Below the pieces are notes generated by a model that saw only the letters and a list, made by a program, of their open reading frames with translations, was not told the origin of the DNA and ran no database searches. The position numbers were made by a program, and so were the translations under genes. Below are positions 60,946 through 64,000 of a stretch of 64,000 nt of DNA, piece by piece (within the stretch, counting starts at the first letter, position 1; every line of letters starts with the position of its first letter). Origin of the DNA: an uncultured Alphaproteobacteria bacterium (GTDB taxonomy: Bacteria; Pseudomonadota; Alphaproteobacteria; UBA9655); NCBI GenBank assembly GCA_937967795.1, contig CALBSK010000033.1:27498-91497 (forward strand). Reading direction: 5' to 3'.

Positions 60946-63927
60946 ATGTTAAATTTTAAGTCTTATGGTGCTTTTCTTGTTGGTTTATTGGCGGCAGCGT
61001 CTAGCCAGGTTTTTGCTATCAAAATCGAAGAAGATTTTAGTTTCCTTACCCGCCATCGATCCATTTCTTCTGGACAAAGCCTCCAAGCAGCTGATCAGCA
61101 GCTCGAAACGGCTATTTTTACCCCTATCTCTAAAACCCAACGAAATCAACCCGTTTCAAAGAACGAAAGCAAAGCATCCATTAGCGCTTTTATGGAAATG
61201 CGCACACGAATTGGAACCCAGCAGAATGATTCATCGGGCTTTTACACCCGATTTAACAAAGCCACTCAAGAAGAGCCCATCTCTTCGGTGCAGCTTATAT
61301 CAGGCCCCCCCAAAACTTTGACAAGATGGGGAACATTAACGTCCTCCCAAATTAATGAACGCGTTCAGGGATTTAAGAGACCTTGGCTCGTTCCTATTTT
61401 TAAAGAAACAGTTGAAGAAATTCAAAAAGATTCCGATTTTGTTCCTGAGTTAAATGAAGCTCTTCAAAAAACGAAAATTCTTGATGTGGATGCTCCTAGA
61501 GTGGGTGCTCCTAGCTCGATTTTTAATAATATTCCGCAGAGCTCTCCCCTCACAACGGTTTCTGTGAGAGATGAAAATGTTATTCAAACGATTGAAAACG
61601 TTATTGCCCAAGGGAAAACCCCTGTTGTTTTAAACCTAGGTAACGCACGCGATCCCATGGGAGGAGCCTGGTCAGGATCTATGGCACAAGAAGAAGAACT
61701 TGCGCGATGCAGCACACTTTCCCAAATAAACTTTCCTCTCGCTGCAGCCCGTTATTATCCCCTTTCTGACTCTGGAACGATTCTTACAGAAGGTGTGACA
61801 TTGGTAAGAAAGGGATCTGAAGATGGCTATCAACCTTTTCTTAATGCCACACAAAATAAATTCGATCGATCCAGAAAATTTGTCTCCATAACTTCAGCAG
61901 CTTATAATGTTAATCCAGACTCTAGGAAAAAGGATGTCAATTTTGTAGGCCCCTCCAACGCAGAAGCCCGTATTGAAGGAACTTCTAAAAAAATTCTTAC
62001 TCAATTTCAAGCTTTGCAAGAGTATGTTCAAAATCATCAGAATCAAAATATTGTCTTTATTTTAGGTGCCTTTGGGTGCGGTGCTTTTGGAAATGATGCT
62101 AATGAAATTGTATCTATTTATAATTACTATTTTGAGCGATTTGCAGGTCTTGTCCCCGAAGCTATCTTTACCATTAAAGGAATCAATGGCGGACGAGATG
62201 CAGATAAGTTGAAGCCTTTTTTGGAGTTTAATGGCCAAGTTTTTGAACCACAGGGGATGCAAGGGGATGCTATTCCGAAGTGGCAAGACATCCAGCAACA
62301 AGCTTCCAATCGAGCACTTACGTCAGGTGGGGGACAATCTCTCCCTACAAATACGGGCGTTTTTCCTTCCGGTCCCATCGTTACCCCCTTGGGACCTGGA
62401 AATATGCCATTGAATTTTCAAAATTCACCAAATTATTCCACAAATTTTCAAGGAATTGTCCAGCCAATAGTAAATCCTAATCTTTATCAGCAACCGAACG
62501 CCTTTTACGGTCAAAATAATAACCTACAATATAACATGAACATGAATGGCATACCCCAAAATAATTACTATCCTAATATCAACAGCGGGAATCAACAACA
62601 AGTAAACCCTGGAAATAATAGAAGTCCTAATTTCCAAATGGGCGGGATGGGTCAAGGAAACTTTAATTTCCCAATGAGTAGGGCGGGCAACGGAAATAAT
62701 GGTTACTACGGAGCAAACCAACAATACGTTAACTTGGGAAGTGGAAACTTTAATTCCCCAATGGGAGGAAATACAGGCAATTATTTCGGCATGGGCCAAC
62801 AGCCCGGTAACCTTGGGAATAATGGAAACTTTAATCCCTCAATGGGCAATGTAGGTAACGGAAGCAATGGTTACGGCGCAAGCCAACAATACGTTAACTT
62901 GGGAAGTGGAAACTTTAATTCCCCAATGGGGGGGAATATAGGCAATAATCTCGGCATGGGGCAACAGTCAGTGAATACAATATTACCCCTACAACCAATG
63001 CAGGTGACATCCCCTCGACCCGCTCCTATCCCATTTCCTACACAGCCAACGCAGGTCCCTCCTCCTGCACAAACGACTCAGGTCACTTCTCCGGCACCAA
63101 CAGTTCAGGTCGCACCTCCTGCGCAGCCAGTGCGTCCCACACCTCCTGCGCAGCCAACGCAGGTAAATCCTCCTGCACAAACGACCCAGGTCACTCCTCC
63201 TGCACCAACAGCTCAGGTCACTCCTCCTACACTACCAGCACGGGCAGCTCTTCCTGCACAAATAGCTCAGGTTACTCCTCCTGCACAAACAGTTCAGGTC
63301 GCACCTCCTGCACAAACAGCTCAGGTCACTCCTCCTACACAGCCAACGCAGGTCACTCCTCCTGCCCTGCCGCCTCGGGTAACTCCTCCTGTACAAACGA
63401 CTCATGTCGCACCTCCTGCGCTGCCGCCTCAGGTAAATCCTCCTACACTACCAGCAGGGGCAGCTCTTCCTGCACAAACAGCTCAGGTCACTCCTCCTGC
63501 ACAAACCGTGAATATAATACTACCAGCCCCGCCTCTATCTATACAAAAAGCTGCTGCTTCTAAACCAGGCACATCAAAAGCTGCAAAGCCAAAGAAGGCA
63601 GCGCCTAAGGCCCAATCAAAGGCAAAAGCGGCCGCACGATCAAAACCTGTAAGAAAAATTCCAGCAGCTTCCCGTGTGCAGACGAAGAGGCCTGTCGCTT
63701 CGAGAAGAGGGAGGCCCACGACTGCTAGGACTCAAGCCAAAAGAGAACCCGTTGCATCAAGGCTTGCCAAGACTCCATCCGTTCGTTCTCAGAAGAAAGG
63801 CTCTCCTAAATCGGTGAAATCAAAACCTGTAAGAAAAGCGCGGGCACTCTCTCGGGTACAGACGAAGAAACCTCCTGCTTCACGTCAAGGTAAAGCCCAC
63901 ATTTCGAGGGCCCGAATGAAAAAATAA
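60946..63927 (+). CDS. Secreted PARG-like (TIGR02452-type) protein with Asn/Gly, Pro-repeat and histone-like AT-hook tail
   Basis: A 993-aa protein. Residues 1-24 form a signal peptide. Residues about 195-430 match the microbial poly(ADP-ribose) glycohydrolase family: LNLGNARDPMGGAWSGSMAQ followed by E249-E250 (the GGG-x-QEE active-site motif with one Gly changed to Ala241), LARCSTLS, and LGAFGCGAFGN (373-383). Residues about 450-690 are Asn/Gly/Gln-rich with a duplicated 55-residue unit. About 703-855 are 17 nine-residue QVTPPAQTT-like repeats. The last 115 residues are Lys/Arg/Ala/Pro-rich like histone H1, with R920-R-G-R-P924, an AT-hook core. Removal of ADP-ribose from host chromatin proteins is inferred. 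The ribosome site is weak. Confidence 0.78.
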   Translation: MLNFKSYGAFLVGLLAAASSQVFAIKIEEDFSFLTRHRSISSGQSLQAADQQLETAIFTPISKTQRNQPVSKNESKASISAFMEMRTRIGTQQNDSSGFYTRFNKATQEEPISSVQLISGPPKTLTRWGTLTSSQINERVQGFKRPWLVPIFKETVEEIQKDSDFVPELNEALQKTKILDVDAPRVGAPSSIFNNIPQSSPLTTVSVRDENVIQTIENVIAQGKTPVVLNLGNARDPMGGAWSGSMAQEEELARCSTLSQINFPLAAARYYPLSDSGTILTEGVTLVRKGSEDGYQPFLNATQNKFDRSRKFVSITSAAYNVNPDSRKKDVNFVGPSNAEARIEGTSKKILTQFQALQEYVQNHQNQNIVFILGAFGCGAFGNDANEIVSIYNYYFERFAGLVPEAIFTIKGINGGRDADKLKPFLEFNGQVFEPQGMQGDAIPKWQDIQQQASNRALTSGGGQSLPTNTGVFPSGPIVTPLGPGNMPLNFQNSPNYSTNFQGIVQPIVNPNLYQQPNAFYGQNNNLQYNMNMNGIPQNNYYPNINSGNQQQVNPGNNRSPNFQMGGMGQGNFNFPMSRAGNGNNGYYGANQQYVNLGSGNFNSPMGGNTGNYFGMGQQPGNLGNNGNFNPSMGNVGNGSNGYGASQQYVNLGSGNFNSPMGGNIGNNLGMGQQSVNTILPLQPMQVTSPRPAPIPFPTQPTQVPPPAQTTQVTSPAPTVQVAPPAQPVRPTPPAQPTQVNPPAQTTQVTPPAPTAQVTPPTLPARAALPAQIAQVTPPAQTVQVAPPAQTAQVTPPTQPTQVTPPALPPRVTPPVQTTHVAPPALPPQVNPPTLPAGAALPAQTAQVTPPAQTVNIILPAPPLSIQKAAASKPGTSKAAKPKKAAPKAQSKAKAAARSKPVRKIPAASRVQTKRPVASRRGRPTTARTQAKREPVASRLAKTPSVRSQKKGSPKSVKSKPVRKARALSRVQTKKPPASRQGKAHISRARMKK
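62718..62940 (+). repeat. 165-bp spaced duplication in the Asn/Gly-rich region
   Basis: Identical stretches beginning at 62718 and 62883 (165 bp = 55 codons apart) encode QQYVNLGSGNFNSPMGG followed by similar G/N-rich text. The two copies have diverged only slightly beyond about 50 bp. Confidence 0.7.
63052..63510 (+). repeat. Seventeen tandem 27-bp repeats encoding a Pro-rich nonapeptide
   Basis: From 63052 to 63510 the sequence runs in 27-bp units (caggtcactcctcctgcac-like), each encoding Q-V-T-P-P-A-Q/L-x-x with changes in the last three positions. Units such as R-A-A-L-P-A-Q-I-A recur twice, which suggests a higher-order duplication. The frame is never broken. Confidence 0.85.
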
Positions 63928-64000
63928 GCTATAAAAGGCTTTCTCAACGAGACCTCTAAGATTTGAAAAGCTACCTTGAATTTTTTAATATTGTAAATTA

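Noticed and set aside
62989..63180. Arg/Cys-rich minus-strand frame within the Pro-repeat region
   Set aside because: It is the antisense reading of a 27-bp repeat and repeats for that reason only.
63052..63510. Possible CRISPR array
   Set aside because: The 27-bp units are contiguous, without spacers, and encode an uninterrupted Pro-rich peptide in frame.

Overview
The window looks like the chromosome of a host-associated alphaproteobacterium. It is moderately AT-rich by eye and densely coding. It carries alphaproteobacterial signature genes: NtrY/NtrX, a DivL-type pseudokinase with tyrosine at the H-box position, a class I PHA synthase, a CvpA protein and a DUF2232-like gene between rpsR and rplI. 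It also has traits common in amoeba or protist endosymbionts: a proline/betaine-type MHS transporter, a LuxR-type regulator without a synthase, several secreted proteins of unknown function, a PTP/phytase-like phosphatase, and a secreted PARG-like protein with a histone-like tail. A member of, or relative of, Holosporales/Rickettsiales is my inference; there is no rRNA gene in the window to test it. I see no tRNA, rRNA, CRISPR array or intact insertion sequence.

Layout. 1-12722 (minus) is a compact division/cell-wall cluster read mraZ-rsmH-ftsL-ftsI-murE-murF-mraY-murD-ftsW-murG-murC-murB. murB is cut by the window edge, and a phased repeat array upstream of mraZ resembles an MraZ operator. 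13215-15738 (minus) holds an SGNH/MBOAT pair likely to O-acylate a surface polysaccharide. 16079-17471 holds a His-rich secreted protein, a small heat shock protein and a small membrane protein. 17637-22462 (plus) is dusB-fis-ntrY-ntrX. 22549-24876 (minus) is a large secreted coiled-coil protein. 25079-39291 (plus) runs phaC, a polytopic membrane protein, gpmI-envC-ctpA-rppH, divL, a small secreted protein, PBP1A and apaG.

39600-45790 (minus) is accessory: a secreted protein with a fresh internal duplication, an MHS transporter, a LuxR regulator, a decayed non-coding stretch with a cold-shock-like scrap, and an ABC exporter. 46023-50530 carries a Phd/PIN toxin-antitoxin pair behind a triplicated 12-bp repeat, more secreted or membrane proteins, and exonuclease III. 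50628-60796 (plus) is mostly housekeeping: rpsF-rpsR-DUF2232-rplI-dnaB-alr, then mlaE, a PTP-like phosphatase, mlaF, radA and cvpA. The window ends with the 993-aa secreted PARG-like protein (60946-63927).

Together, the dcw cluster, PBP1A, EnvC/CtpA and Alr cover much of peptidoglycan synthesis and remodelling, while MlaE/MlaF serve outer-membrane lipid transport. The most unusual item is the PARG-like protein. It combines an export signal, a macrodomain-type catalytic motif, Asn/Gly-rich and Pro-rich repeats, and a Lys/Arg/Ala tail with an AT-hook-like core, an architecture suited to an effector acting on host chromatin.
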